Below are positions 9,303-18,393 of a DNA stretch of 64,000 nucleotides, piece by piece. The DNA is from Agarivorans sp050870875. Its GTDB lineage: Bacteria; Pseudomonadota; Gammaproteobacteria; Enterobacterales; Celerinatantimonadaceae. Under the pieces are notes generated by a model, which made no database searches, was not told where the DNA came from, and was given only the letters and a program-made list of their open reading frames with translations. Made by a program: the position numbers and the translations under genes. The stretch is taken from positions 1,302,001 through 1,366,000 of the forward strand of contig NZ_CP194041.2 of NCBI RefSeq assembly GCF_050870875.2, written 5' to 3'. Every line of letters starts with the position of its first letter. The first letter of the stretch is position 1.

Positions 9303-9548
9303 AAGTCGATCCTTTGCCTATTTCATTGCTCTTAGTATATCGACAAATACGCGGAATAGAAGTCACCGCAGTCTCTGCTCAGGTGATGCGAAATGAGTGG
9401 ACGAATCAGGGTTGAGATGGATACCGATTTCTCATTGATGGAATGATTAATCATTCTATAAAATAGATATTTTATTGCTATTTTTTGTTGTTTATATTCT
9501 AATATTTTGATGATAAAGTCTTATTATCAACACTTGGAGACTTAATCT

Positions 9549-10139
9549 ATGACAAAAATTCTTACCCTTAAATCTAGTATTCTTGGTGAACATTCTAGTT
9601 CATCGGCCCTGATTGACCAACTGAACGCTCGCTACCTTGAACAGGGAGCTGAGTTGGTGAGCCGTGATTTAGTCAGTGAAGCATTACCGGTACTGACTGG
9701 TGAAATTGCACTGGCCTTACGCGGCGCGCCAGACTTAAATGCTGTTCAACAACAAGCGCTTGAGTTATCAGATAGTTTAATCGCAGAGTTGAAAAGCACC
9801 GATGTATTGGTAGTTGCGGCACCCATGTATAATTTCTCTATTCCGACTCAATTAAAAAATTGGTTAGATTTGGTTGCGCGTGCTGGCGTAACCTTTCGTT
9901 ATACCGAAAATGGTCCAGAGGGCTTAGTAGAGGGCACGAAAGCCATTATCGTGACGACTCGTGGCGGTATGCATAAAGATGGTGCAACCGATTTACAGAT
10001 CCCTTACTTAAAATTAGTATTGGGCTTTATTGGCATTAGTGACGTTGAAGTGGTCTATGCGGAAGGCCTTGCCATGGGTGAAGATCAAGTACAACAGCAA
10101 ATGCAAGCAGCCCAGCAGCAACTTGCCTCTTTGGTATAA
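9549..10139 (+). CDS. azoR: FMN-dependent NADH-azoreductase
   Basis: 196 aa, standard length. The family N-terminus (KILTLKSSILGEHSSSS) binds the FMN phosphate, APMYNFSIPTQLKNW contacts the flavin, and TTRGGMH is the second flavin-binding loop. It is a cytosolic homodimeric flavoenzyme that reduces azo dyes and quinones with NADH. A TTGGAG ribosome binding site precedes the ATG. It is convergent with a LysR-type gene 10 bp away. Confidence 0.92.
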   Translation: MTKILTLKSSILGEHSSSSALIDQLNARYLEQGAELVSRDLVSEALPVLTGEIALALRGAPDLNAVQQQALELSDSLIAELKSTDVLVVAAPMYNFSIPTQLKNWLDLVARAGVTFRYTENGPEGLVEGTKAIIVTTRGGMHKDGATDLQIPYLKLVLGFIGISDVEVVYAEGLAMGEDQVQQQMQAAQQQLASLV

Positions 10140-10149
10140 GCCCGCCCTG

Positions 10150-11028
10150 TTAGTTCGCCTTACAATGAGCTAACACAAAGTCTTTAAAACGTTGGTTGGC
10201 GCGCGATAGGTAAGCATCGCGTCGCCAAGCTAGCCCCAGTTCCAGATAAAACGGCGGATCAAAACTTAAAAAGTGTAGAGCATCTCCCGGTTGCACTACC
10301 ATGCTCAGCAGCGTAGTGATCCCAAAGTCTCGCGCCACAATTGACTTAATTAGCGGGATCAAATTCGTTTGAAAAGACACTTGAGGCAGCATCTGTTGTT
10401 CACGACTAATTTGTTCAATTACCCGATGATGAAAATACCCTTCGCGAAATAGTACTAGTTCATGGCTTAAAAACTCTCGATGGCTGATCTGGTTCTGTTG
10501 GCTCAGTGGGTTATCTTGACTGCAACAGGCCAGTAGCTCTCCACGATAAATTGGCTCACAAACCAATTCGGCAGGCATATTTTGAGTGACCACAATCCCT
10601 AAGTCTAACTCTTCGCTGAGTAGTTTTTGTCTGACCAATTCGGTACCCGCATCCACCACCGACAAATTAAGCTGCGGGTATTGGCTTTTAAAGGCCATTA
10701 GTAGTGGTGGGAAGAAGTATGAGCCCATCATGCTGGGGATGCCAATGGTGACGGTGCCACTTTCTAGGCCGCGCAGCGATTGCATGGCTTGTTCGGTGTC
10801 TTCGGCTTGTTTTAGCAATTGAATGGCATGTTGATAGAGCACCTTACCCTCGGTGCTTAAGCTAACTTTTCGTTCATTTCGCTGTAACAGTTGCAGTGAT
10901 AGCTGTTGCTCCAGTTTTTTGATGGTTGCACTAATCGCTGGTTGTGCGATGCCAAGCTGCTTTGCGGCGGCAGTAAAGCTCCCTAATTGCACCACTGCGA
11001 CAAATTGTTTGAGTTGTCGAAGGTCCAT
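10150..11028 (-). CDS. LysR-type transcriptional regulator
   Basis: About 292 aa from the ATG at 11028 (MDLRQLKQF, the usual LysR opening); an in-frame ATG at 11037 adds three residues. Residues 1-60 form the winged helix (FTAAAKQLGIAQPAISATIKKLE), followed by the linker helix and a periplasmic-binding-like effector domain from about residue 90. It is divergent from the MFS transporter at 11133 with a gap of about 100 bp, so it probably regulates that transporter, and possibly azoR on the other side. Confidence 0.88.
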   Translation of the reverse strand: MDLRQLKQFVAVVQLGSFTAAAKQLGIAQPAISATIKKLEQQLSLQLLQRNERKVSLSTEGKVLYQHAIQLLKQAEDTEQAMQSLRGLESGTVTIGIPSMMGSYFFPPLLMAFKSQYPQLNLSVVDAGTELVRQKLLSEELDLGIVVTQNMPAELVCEPIYRGELLACCSQDNPLSQQNQISHREFLSHELVLFREGYFHHRVIEQISREQQMLPQVSFQTNLIPLIKSIVARDFGITTLLSMVVQPGDALHFLSFDPPFYLELGLAWRRDAYLSRANQRFKDFVLAHCKAN

Positions 11029-11132
11029 GACTCTCATCTATAAATAAAATTTATAACTACGATAATACTAATATATTTTATTTATTCAATATGGAGGCTT
11101 AGTATGAGATATCCCACTTCGAGAAAGCAGTC

Positions 11133-12365
11133 ATGAAGTATTCACAAAATAGCAAAGGTTTTTGGCGAGTCACCGCTGCCGTGTCGGCAGCTTCCTTAGT
11201 TACTTTTTTTAATCTGTATTTAGTGCAGCCTTTGCTGCCAATCTTTGCTCGTGACTACCAAATATCTCCCCTAACAGCCAACAGTGTCTTGTCGGCAGCC
11301 ATGTTGGGGATGGCGCTAGGTCTATTATTATTGGCGTCTTTATCCGATGCGATTGGGCGACGCAAAATTCTATTAAGTTCGATTATTCTGGTGCCCTGTA
11401 TTAGTTTGTTGATCGGTTTAGTACCTGCGCCATCGTTTCATTACATCGTTGTATTGCGGTTCTTTCAGGGGCTATTTTTAGCCGGAGTTCCCGCAGTCGC
11501 GATTGCTTACCTAGCCGAGCAGTTGGATGCTAATGCCTTGATTAAATCGGTGGGGATCTTTATTGCTGCCAATTCATTGGGCGGGATCGGTGGGCGTTTG
11601 TTGGGGGGCTGGGGAGCGGAACTACTTGGTTCTTGGTCGATGGCCTTTGTCTTGGTTGCACTGCTCAGTTTAAGCATGGGGATAGTAGTGTGCTTTTTAC
11701 TACCGATGGAAGCCCCCACAGCCGCAAGTCCTTGGCGCTTGCGGCAAAGTTTAGTCAACTATAAGCAACATTTGGGGAATTCTCAGTTAGTGGCTGCTTA
11801 CTTAGTCGGGGGCGTTGGTTTTGGAGTATTTATTAATCAGTTCTCTTATCTAACTTTCATTTTGGCTGACGCACCTTATTCCTTGCCGAGTAGCTTAAGT
11901 TCGTTATTGTTTTTAAGTTATCTCGGAGGCACCTTCACAGCTTCTTCCGCTGGACGGATTGCCGATAAAATTGGTGGTAAACGTTGTATCATGGCAGGGC
12001 TTAGTTTAATGGCTTTAGCCAGCCTGTTGAGCTTATTTGGGCAATTGTGGCTATTGCTTTTGGCAATGGTTGTTTCTTCTATGGGCTTCTTCTTTTGCCA
12101 TGCGCAAGCCAGTGCTTGGGTTAATCAGCATGCGACGCAAGCCAAGGCTAGTGCTTCGGCCTTATATACTATTAGTTATTATTTGGGGGCTGCTTGTGGT
12201 GGGGTGTTGTTACAGCCCTTCTTTAGTGTTTGGGGATGGTCTGGGATCGTATTCGCTAGCGTGAGTGCGTTAACGGGGGTGTTGTGGGTGGCCGGTCGGT
12301 TTCTTAAAGGTGGCGAGCTAAGCGCACAACAATTGCTGTTAGATCCCAGTGGTACCCGTCGTTAA
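11133..12365 (+). CDS. MFS transporter (YnfM-like drug/arabinose efflux group)
   Basis: 410 aa with 12 predicted membrane helices. The loop-2 motif is ASLSDAIGRRKIL, the MFS GXXXDXXGRR signature, and the equivalent loop in the second half is GRIADKIGGKRCI. The sequence resembles the YnfM/AraJ efflux group. The divergent LysR gene is the likely regulator. The substrate is unknown. Confidence 0.85.
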   Translation: MKYSQNSKGFWRVTAAVSAASLVTFFNLYLVQPLLPIFARDYQISPLTANSVLSAAMLGMALGLLLLASLSDAIGRRKILLSSIILVPCISLLIGLVPAPSFHYIVVLRFFQGLFLAGVPAVAIAYLAEQLDANALIKSVGIFIAANSLGGIGGRLLGGWGAELLGSWSMAFVLVALLSLSMGIVVCFLLPMEAPTAASPWRLRQSLVNYKQHLGNSQLVAAYLVGGVGFGVFINQFSYLTFILADAPYSLPSSLSSLLFLSYLGGTFTASSAGRIADKIGGKRCIMAGLSLMALASLLSLFGQLWLLLLAMVVSSMGFFFCHAQASAWVNQHATQAKASASALYTISYYLGAACGGVLLQPFFSVWGWSGIVFASVSALTGVLWVAGRFLKGGELSAQQLLLDPSGTRR

Positions 12366-12376
12366 GTTAAAACAGT

Positions 12377-12405
12377 GCGATGCAACAAGCCGTTTGCTGC
12401 ATCGC
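12377..12405. terminator. Hairpin between convergent MFS and ketosynthase genes
   Basis: Perfect 8-bp stem GCGATGCA / TGCATCGC with a 13-nt loop, in the 46-bp gap between two convergent genes. There is no strong U-tract. Terminator role is inferred from position. Confidence 0.4.
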
Positions 12406-12411
12406 GAATCA

Positions 12412-13638
12412 TTATAATTTTTTGAAAATCATCGAAGTATTAATGCCGCCAAAGGCGAAGTTATTCGACATCACAAATTCGCAATCCAGTACTCGCCCTT
12501 CGCCTCGAATATAGTCAAGCTCGCCACAGCGACTATCGATGTTATCTAGGTTGAGAGTGGGAGCATACCAATTGCGTTGTAACATGCATAAGCTTAACCA
12601 TGCTTCGATGGCTCCACAGGCACCTAAGGTGTGGCCGAAATAACTCTTCAAACTGGATAGCGGTGTTTGTGAGCCAAATAAACGATGAGTGGCAGTAGTT
12701 TCAGCGATGTCGCCTAGCTCGGTTGCGGTCCCATGGCCATTCACGTAGCTAATATCTGCCGGAGATAAACCTGCATCTTTGAGCGCCATTTCCATGCAAA
12801 TCTGCATGGTTTCAGCGCGTGGTTGGGTGACATGCGCAGCGTCACAGTTGCTCGCAAAACCAACTAGTTCAGCAATGGCTGTGGCCCCCCGAGCCTTGGC
12901 AAATTCGGCATTTTCTAAAATCAGCGTACCAGCCCCTTCACCAATGACTAAGCCATCTCGATCTCGATCATAGGGGCGAGGGCTAAGTTCGGGAGTATCA
13001 TTTTTTAGGCTGGTGGCAAATAAGGTATCAAACACCGCCGCTTCGGTGGGACATAGCTCTTCGGCACCACCAGCGACCATCGCGGTTTGCATGCCGTACT
13101 TTATGGCTTCGTAAGCATAACCAATCCCTTGACTGCCCGAGGTACAAGCGGTGGAGGTTGGTATCACCCGACCGCGTAAACCGAAAAACAATCCGGTGTT
13201 GACCGCGGTGGTATGTGGCATCATCGCTACATAGGTATTGGCGTTAATATTACGGGTACTATGCTCGAGCAACATGGTCGCAAAGGCGGACACTGGTCCG
13301 GTGCTTCCGGTTGACGAGCCAAACGCGATGCCGGTGCGGCCATCGGTGAGCGCTGGCTCGTCAATTAGCCCGGATTGGATCAACGCTAGTTCGCTGCTGC
13401 GAGTCGATAATTTTGCAACTCGACCCATGGAGCGAATTTTTTTTCGGGTGTAGTGTTTGGGTAATTCAAACTCTAGGATCGGGGCCGCTAAGCGGGTATT
13501 TAAGCCATCATACTTATCCCATTCGTCGATGCGTATAACCGCATTTTTTTTGGCTCGTAAGCCTTGCCACACCTGTTCTTGCTCAGTCCCTAAAGCTGTG
13601 ATGCCAGCCATGCCAGTTACGACTACTCGGTTGGTCAT
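12412..13638 (-). CDS. Beta-ketoacyl-ACP synthase, FabF-like, aryl-polyene-cluster type
   Basis: 408 aa thiolase-fold condensing enzyme. The nucleophile is C165 (STACTSGS), with H302 (GHGTATELGD), K331 and H336 (SYFGHTLGACG) completing the Cys-His-His site. The opening VVVTGMAGITALG and the overall sequence look closer to ketosynthases of aryl polyene/flexirubin clusters than to housekeeping FabF/FabB. No other acyl-chain genes lie next to it, so it is an orphan here. GGAGG precedes the start by 9 nt. The subtype assignment is inference from memory of the family. Confidence 0.8.
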   Translation of the reverse strand: MTNRVVVTGMAGITALGTEQEQVWQGLRAKKNAVIRIDEWDKYDGLNTRLAAPILEFELPKHYTRKKIRSMGRVAKLSTRSSELALIQSGLIDEPALTDGRTGIAFGSSTGSTGPVSAFATMLLEHSTRNINANTYVAMMPHTTAVNTGLFFGLRGRVIPTSTACTSGSQGIGYAYEAIKYGMQTAMVAGGAEELCPTEAAVFDTLFATSLKNDTPELSPRPYDRDRDGLVIGEGAGTLILENAEFAKARGATAIAELVGFASNCDAAHVTQPRAETMQICMEMALKDAGLSPADISYVNGHGTATELGDIAETTATHRLFGSQTPLSSLKSYFGHTLGACGAIEAWLSLCMLQRNWYAPTLNLDNIDSRCGELDYIRGEGRVLDCEFVMSNNFAFGGINTSMIFKKL

Positions 13639-13746
13639 TAATATAGGCCTCCGTTTTCTTTTAGTTGTTGATGTTTTTAATATCCTTACTTGATGTTATT
13701 CTTTACGCTTGATTTAAGCTTCACTGTGACCACGAGGATCCGGTTT

Positions 13747-14514
13747 GTGACGATAAGGAAAGCTAGTCGCTTAGTGGTTCTTTTCATAGGTTTTTTTTAT
13801 TCCCAGTTTATCTATTCGACCCACTTGAATTTAGCAACTTTAGATGATTTTAAACCCTTCGTTTGGTGCAATGGTGCTGGGGCGCAAGGGATTGACGTGG
13901 AAATTATTAGGGAGTTAGCGCGACGAACAGGCTTCACTTTCAAGATTCGCTGCTACCCTTGGGCGAGGGCCTTAGAGAATGTCCAGTATGGAGTTTCTGA
14001 TGGTGCATTTTCAGCATTTAAAACTGAAACGCGAGAGCGTTATGCATTTTTTAGCAATACTCCGCTTCATGTGAGTACATTTAAAGTTTTTGTAAGAAAA
14101 GACCATCAATTTGTTTTTAATCAGCTTGAAGATTTATATCAGCGCAATATTGGCTTAGTTCGCAATTTTACAATCAGTAGCACATTTGATCAGGCTGTGC
14201 AGCGCGGACAGATTCATGTAGAAGCGGTGGTCAATACCGAGCAGAATATAAAAAAACTGATTAAAGGACGGATCGACGCTTTTATTGAAAATGAGTATGT
14301 GGCTCTTTATACCATCAAACAGATGGGTTTGAGTGAACAGATTGTTGCCTTACCCAAACCGGTTATTCAACCTCGAGAAGCCTATTTGATAGTCTCTAAA
14401 GCTGCCAAGTATGACCGCAAATCTGAGGTTATGGTGACGTTGAATCAGACGCTGTCTGAGATGATGAATGATGGTAGCATTAGCCAAATTACGGCTCATT
14501 TTATCTCGAAATAA
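13747..14514 (+). CDS. Periplasmic substrate-binding protein, SBP_bac_3-like
   Basis: I choose GTG 13747, preceded by GAGGA at 8 nt; the ATG at 13690 is also in frame but has no clear ribosome binding site. From the GTG the protein opens with a clean signal peptide (VTIRKASRLVVLFIGFFYSQ). The mature part matches extracellular solute-binding family 3: YPWARALENVQYGVSDGAF, then ERYAFFSNTPL, then IGLVRNFT. No ABC permease or ATPase is adjacent. Stand-alone proteins of this type are common in marine gammaproteobacteria and may act as sensors rather than transport partners. Confidence 0.78.
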   Translation: MTIRKASRLVVLFIGFFYSQFIYSTHLNLATLDDFKPFVWCNGAGAQGIDVEIIRELARRTGFTFKIRCYPWARALENVQYGVSDGAFSAFKTETRERYAFFSNTPLHVSTFKVFVRKDHQFVFNQLEDLYQRNIGLVRNFTISSTFDQAVQRGQIHVEAVVNTEQNIKKLIKGRIDAFIENEYVALYTIKQMGLSEQIVALPKPVIQPREAYLIVSKAAKYDRKSEVMVTLNQTLSEMMNDGSISQITAHFISK

Positions 14515-14678
14515 ATCGTTTTGTTTACCTTTCCAGCTTCATCTAGAGCTTAAGCTTGGCTATTATCACCGCAAAATTTTTTGGTGTACATTGGCTTAGC
14601 ATCTTTGCCTTACAAACTAAGCTTAAACATCTCCTTGTTCATATTAAGTCTGCGATTTAGCATCTCTAATTTGCGTTG

Positions 14679-14713
14679 AGCAATCCAGTTTTACAATGAA
14701 ATACTGGATTGCT
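14679..14713. terminator. Hairpin at the 3' end of the ytf operon
   Basis: Perfect 10-bp inverted repeat AGCAATCCAG / CTGGATTGCT with a 15-nt loop, 12 bp beyond the yjfF stop codon. It lacks a long U-tract. It may end or stabilise the transporter transcript. Confidence 0.45.
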
Positions 14714-14724
14714 GGGCGAGTCAC

Positions 14725-15726
14725 TTATTGTTCGGAGGGCGAGGCTGCTCGGTTTTGCCAATAGCCTGAGTAGCGATCCACGACAATCACAATTAGTTTT
14801 TGCAATACAATAAAGAAAAACAATAAGGCTCCAATGGCTATCTTGGTCCACCAACTGTTTAAGCTGCCATCGAAAGCGATGAGGGTTTGAATGACTCCTT
14901 GGATCATTCCGCCAAAGAAGGTGCCAAGCACAAAGCCGACCCCACCACTAAGCAAGGTGCCGCCAATCACCACGGCGGCGATCGCATCTAACTCCACGCC
15001 AACTGCTGCTAGGGGATAACCAGAACCAGTATAAATGGCAAATACAATTCCCGCTAAGGCGCTAAAAAAACCACTCAAGGCGTAGATCTTAATGGTGGTT
15101 TTTTTGATGGGTACCCCAAGTAATTGCGCCGAGACGATATCGCCACCATAGGCGTATACATTCATACCGAAACGTGTTTTGCGAGACACCACAATACCAA
15201 CCGCTAAGGAGAGTAGCATCACCAAAGCAATGAAGGTGAGGCCGCCGCGTCCTGGTATTTCAAGATAGAAGTCGGAGAGGGCAGTGATAAATGGATGACT
15301 AATTGCCACCGAATCAAGATTGATCAGGAAGGCTAAACCACGTAAGAAAAACATGCCCGCCAGGGTAACGATAAAGGCTTGAATTTTAAAGGTGTAAATA
15401 ATGTAGCCAACAATGCAGCCATAAAGGCTACCAATAATTAGCGCCAAGCCGATAGCGAAGAGAGGGTGAAGTCCTAAGGTGGTCACCAGGTGCGCAAAAA
15501 ATACACCAATGAAGGCGATCATCGAGCCTACCGAAAGATCGATACCACCAGCAAGGATCACAAAGGTCATGCCGATGGCGGTGGTAATCACGAAGGCGTT
15601 ATCGGTTAATAGATTGGTGAACACCAAAGTATCTCTAAATCCGGCATATTCCACCATGCCATAAGCGTACAGAGTCACGAATACGACAATGGTGGCGAGT
15701 AACGGGAGGGTTCGCTCATTTAACAT
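14725..15726 (-). CDS. yjfF: Sugar ABC transporter permease YjfF (galactofuranose type)
   Basis: 333 aa multi-pass membrane protein. It aligns by eye along its length with E. coli YjfF, including DNAFVITTAIGMTFVILAGG, the IDLSVGSMIAF loop and GGTLLSGGVGFVLGTFFGG. It is one of the two permease subunits of the YtfQRT-YjfF importer, which takes up galactofuranose in E. coli. It follows ytfT directly: its start codon at 15726 shares a base with the ytfT stop. It is the last gene of the four-gene operon. Confidence 0.92.
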   Translation of the reverse strand: MLNERTLPLLATIVVFVTLYAYGMVEYAGFRDTLVFTNLLTDNAFVITTAIGMTFVILAGGIDLSVGSMIAFIGVFFAHLVTTLGLHPLFAIGLALIIGSLYGCIVGYIIYTFKIQAFIVTLAGMFFLRGLAFLINLDSVAISHPFITALSDFYLEIPGRGGLTFIALVMLLSLAVGIVVSRKTRFGMNVYAYGGDIVSAQLLGVPIKKTTIKIYALSGFFSALAGIVFAIYTGSGYPLAAVGVELDAIAAVVIGGTLLSGGVGFVLGTFFGGMIQGVIQTLIAFDGSLNSWWTKIAIGALLFFFIVLQKLIVIVVDRYSGYWQNRAASPSEQ

Positions 15727-16811
15727 TACGCTGACTCCTTATTCTTTTTAAATAACTGCTTGAACTTATCCTGAGTGGTGGACGATTGGATGAGCAGAAC
15801 CAGTAGGATAATAGTCGCCTTCACGATGAGATTGTATTGTGCTGGAATACCACTGGTTAAGATGGCGGTGGTTAGCGTTTGAATAATGAGTACCCCAATC
15901 AGGGTGAGGCCTAAATAGATCCGTCCGCCAGCTAAGGAAGCACCGGCAATGACCACCGCTAAAATGGCATCAAGCTCTAACCATAAGCCAGCATTGTTGG
16001 CATCGGCACCGCGAATGTCAGCCGCGAGTATTACCCCTGCGAGGGCAGAGCAAAGGCCTGAAAACACATAGGCGAGCGTGATGATTTTTTTCGACTCGAT
16101 CCCAACTAAGCGTGAGCTGGTCGGGTTGGCTCCGACCGCTTCCAGGAATAATCCTAAGGCGGTTTTGCGGATCACTATTGCCACTAATAAGGCAACGCCG
16201 AGCAAGATCCAAACTCGCGTAGGAAGTAGCCAAATGAACTCGTTGCCGAGCAAGTTGAAGAAGTCGGAATGGAAGGTGACAATTTGGCCACCGGTAATCA
16301 TCTGTGCAATACCACGTCCAGCCACCATGAGAATAAGGGTGGCAACGATCGGTTGCATTCCGACATAAGCAACGAGCAGTCCATTCCATAAACCAAAGGC
16401 TAACCCACTGGCAAGCGCGATCAGCAATATGTAGATGGGGGATAAGTCGCTTGTGCTCAGTAAGACCGCCATCACTGCACCAGCAATCGCGGTGATGGCA
16501 CCTACCGAGAGGTCGATGCCACCAGTTCCGATCACCACAGCCATGCCGAGGGCGACTAAAGCCGTTGGCATACCGCGATGAATAATGTCGATTAGGCTCC
16601 CATAGAGGTGGCCATCAACCATTTTGAGTTGTAAGAAACCTGGTGAAAGAATCGCCGTTGCCACGAGGATTAACACCAAGGCGATGATTGGGCTCATTGT
16701 TTTAAGATTGAGCCGTTTTTGCTTAGGCATGGTTTGTTCTACTTTGTCATTGGCGCTGAGTTGTAGTTTGACCGGATGTTCGATTATTTTGGCGGAGTTG
16801 CTGGATTTCAT
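15726..16811 (-). CDS. ytfT: Sugar ABC transporter permease YtfT
   Basis: 361 aa, about 9-10 membrane segments, with the ribose-type permease core GTGGIDLSVGAITAIAGAVM and AGASLAGGRIYLG. The cytoplasmic N-terminus (about 35 residues, charged) is a little long. The start overlaps the end of ytfR by four bases (ATGA), giving translational coupling. It pairs with YjfF as a heterodimeric permease. Confidence 0.9.
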   Translation of the reverse strand: MKSSNSAKIIEHPVKLQLSANDKVEQTMPKQKRLNLKTMSPIIALVLILVATAILSPGFLQLKMVDGHLYGSLIDIIHRGMPTALVALGMAVVIGTGGIDLSVGAITAIAGAVMAVLLSTSDLSPIYILLIALASGLAFGLWNGLLVAYVGMQPIVATLILMVAGRGIAQMITGGQIVTFHSDFFNLLGNEFIWLLPTRVWILLGVALLVAIVIRKTALGLFLEAVGANPTSSRLVGIESKKIITLAYVFSGLCSALAGVILAADIRGADANNAGLWLELDAILAVVIAGASLAGGRIYLGLTLIGVLIIQTLTTAILTSGIPAQYNLIVKATIILLVLLIQSSTTQDKFKQLFKKNKESA

Positions 16812-18322
16812 TGTGCGATTGCCTCAATAATTGCGCTGCGATTGATCTCTTCGCCGCTAAGTTCTGCGACCATTTCCCTATCTCGCATTACTAATACGCG
16901 ATCGGCAAATACCACTAATTCTTCTAGCTCGGAGGAAACGACCAACATGCTCATGCCTTTTTCACAGAGCTTGCGGATCAGCAAAATGATGTCATGGTGA
17001 GCACCTACGTCGATCCCGCGAGTGGGCTCATCCAGGATCAAAAGATTAGGCTCGGTGATTAACCAACGTGCTAGGATCACTTTTTGTTGATTTCCGCCGC
17101 TGAGTTCAGCCACTGGCCGCTCGACATCGTGAGTCGCAATATGTAGGCCCTTGACCATTTCATCGACCAGTTGATTTTGCTTCGCTTTAGTGATTTGTTT
17201 TAACCAGCCTTGGCGGGACTGCAGAGCGATAATGATGTTTTCGCGCACGCTGAGTTCGGCGATTAAACCTGAATGCTTGCGATCTTCTGGGCATAGTCCA
17301 AAGCGTTGCTGCATTGCCTGTTTGGGAGTATTGATGGTGACGGCTTGATTATTAAGCGTAATTTTCCCACTATCCGCATGGTTTACGCCGTAGACTAATT
17401 CCACCAGTTCAGTGCGTCCCGAACCGAGTAAACCGGCGAGAGTCACCACCTCTCCTCGGCCAACTTTTAAGTCCACAGGGGACAAGACATTGTGTTTGGC
17501 TAAGCCTTCAATTTCTATATATTTAGGAAATATTTTAGGACAGTTATCATGATGCTCATGATTCCGATTTAAATCACCGAGTTCATGACCAACCATATGT
17601 TGTATGAGGGCTTCACGGGGCAAGTTTTTGGTCTCAAAACTGCCGACATGTTTGCCATTGCGTAATACGCTAATCCTATCGCAGACTTGATAAACTTGAT
17701 CTAAGAAATGGGTGACAAAGATAATGCCGATGCCCTTTTGTTTTAGTTGGGTCATTAAGGCAAATAGTCGAGTTATTTCTTCTTTATCCAGGCTCGCGGT
17801 AGGCTCATCGAGGATCAGCAATTTGGCTTCAAAAGATAAGGCTCTGGCGATGGCAATCATTTGTTGAATTGCGACTGAAAAACTACCGAGTAAACGATTG
17901 GGGTCGATGCTTAAACCCACCACTTTGAGCATCTCTTGAGCGCGTCTTTTGGCTTTGTGGGTGTCAATTAGGCCCCATTTTCGAGGTTGAGATTGTAGGG
18001 TTAAATTCTCCATCACAGTCATGCTGGGAACTAAATTTACTTCTTGAAAAACGGTGCTGATCCCGGTGCGTTGAGAATCTCCCACGCTTTTGTTATTAAT
18101 TTTTTTACCATTTAAATATAATTCACCAGAGTCTCGCTGGTAAACACCGGTAAGTACTTTAATAAAAGTGGATTTTCCAGCACCATTCTCACCGAGTAAG
18201 GCATGAATATGCCCTGCTTCTACCTGAAGACTCACCTTATCTAAGGCTTTAATCCCACCAAAGGAAATTGTAATGTCTTTCGTCGATAGTAGCGGCGGGG
18301 GGACTGCAACAGCTTGATTCAT
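16808..18322 (-). CDS. ytfR: Sugar ABC transporter ATP-binding protein YtfR
   Basis: About 504 aa from the ATG at 18322 (MNQAVAV..), which has TAGGAG 8 nt upstream; the frame is open 42 bases further. It is a tandem two-ATPase protein as in the ribose/galactose class. The first Walker A is GENGAGKST and first Walker B LLILDEPTAS. The second half has a degenerate P-loop GLLGSGRTEL, signature LSGGNQQKV and Walker B LLILDEPTRGID. It matches E. coli YtfR closely, for example FVTHFLDQVYQV. It powers the YtfT/YjfF permease. Confidence 0.92.
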   Translation of the reverse strand: MNQAVAVPPPLLSTKDITISFGGIKALDKVSLQVEAGHIHALLGENGAGKSTFIKVLTGVYQRDSGELYLNGKKINNKSVGDSQRTGISTVFQEVNLVPSMTVMENLTLQSQPRKWGLIDTHKAKRRAQEMLKVVGLSIDPNRLLGSFSVAIQQMIAIARALSFEAKLLILDEPTASLDKEEITRLFALMTQLKQKGIGIIFVTHFLDQVYQVCDRISVLRNGKHVGSFETKNLPREALIQHMVGHELGDLNRNHEHHDNCPKIFPKYIEIEGLAKHNVLSPVDLKVGRGEVVTLAGLLGSGRTELVELVYGVNHADSGKITLNNQAVTINTPKQAMQQRFGLCPEDRKHSGLIAELSVRENIIIALQSRQGWLKQITKAKQNQLVDEMVKGLHIATHDVERPVAELSGGNQQKVILARWLITEPNLLILDEPTRGIDVGAHHDIILLIRKLCEKGMSMLVVSSELEELVVFADRVLVMRDREMVAELSGEEINRSAIIEAIAQ

Positions 18323-18393
18323 CGCTAAGCTCCTAACTAACATGGCTTGGTAAGCACCGTCCATTGGTGCTTACCAAAGCGACTTGGTGAGTA

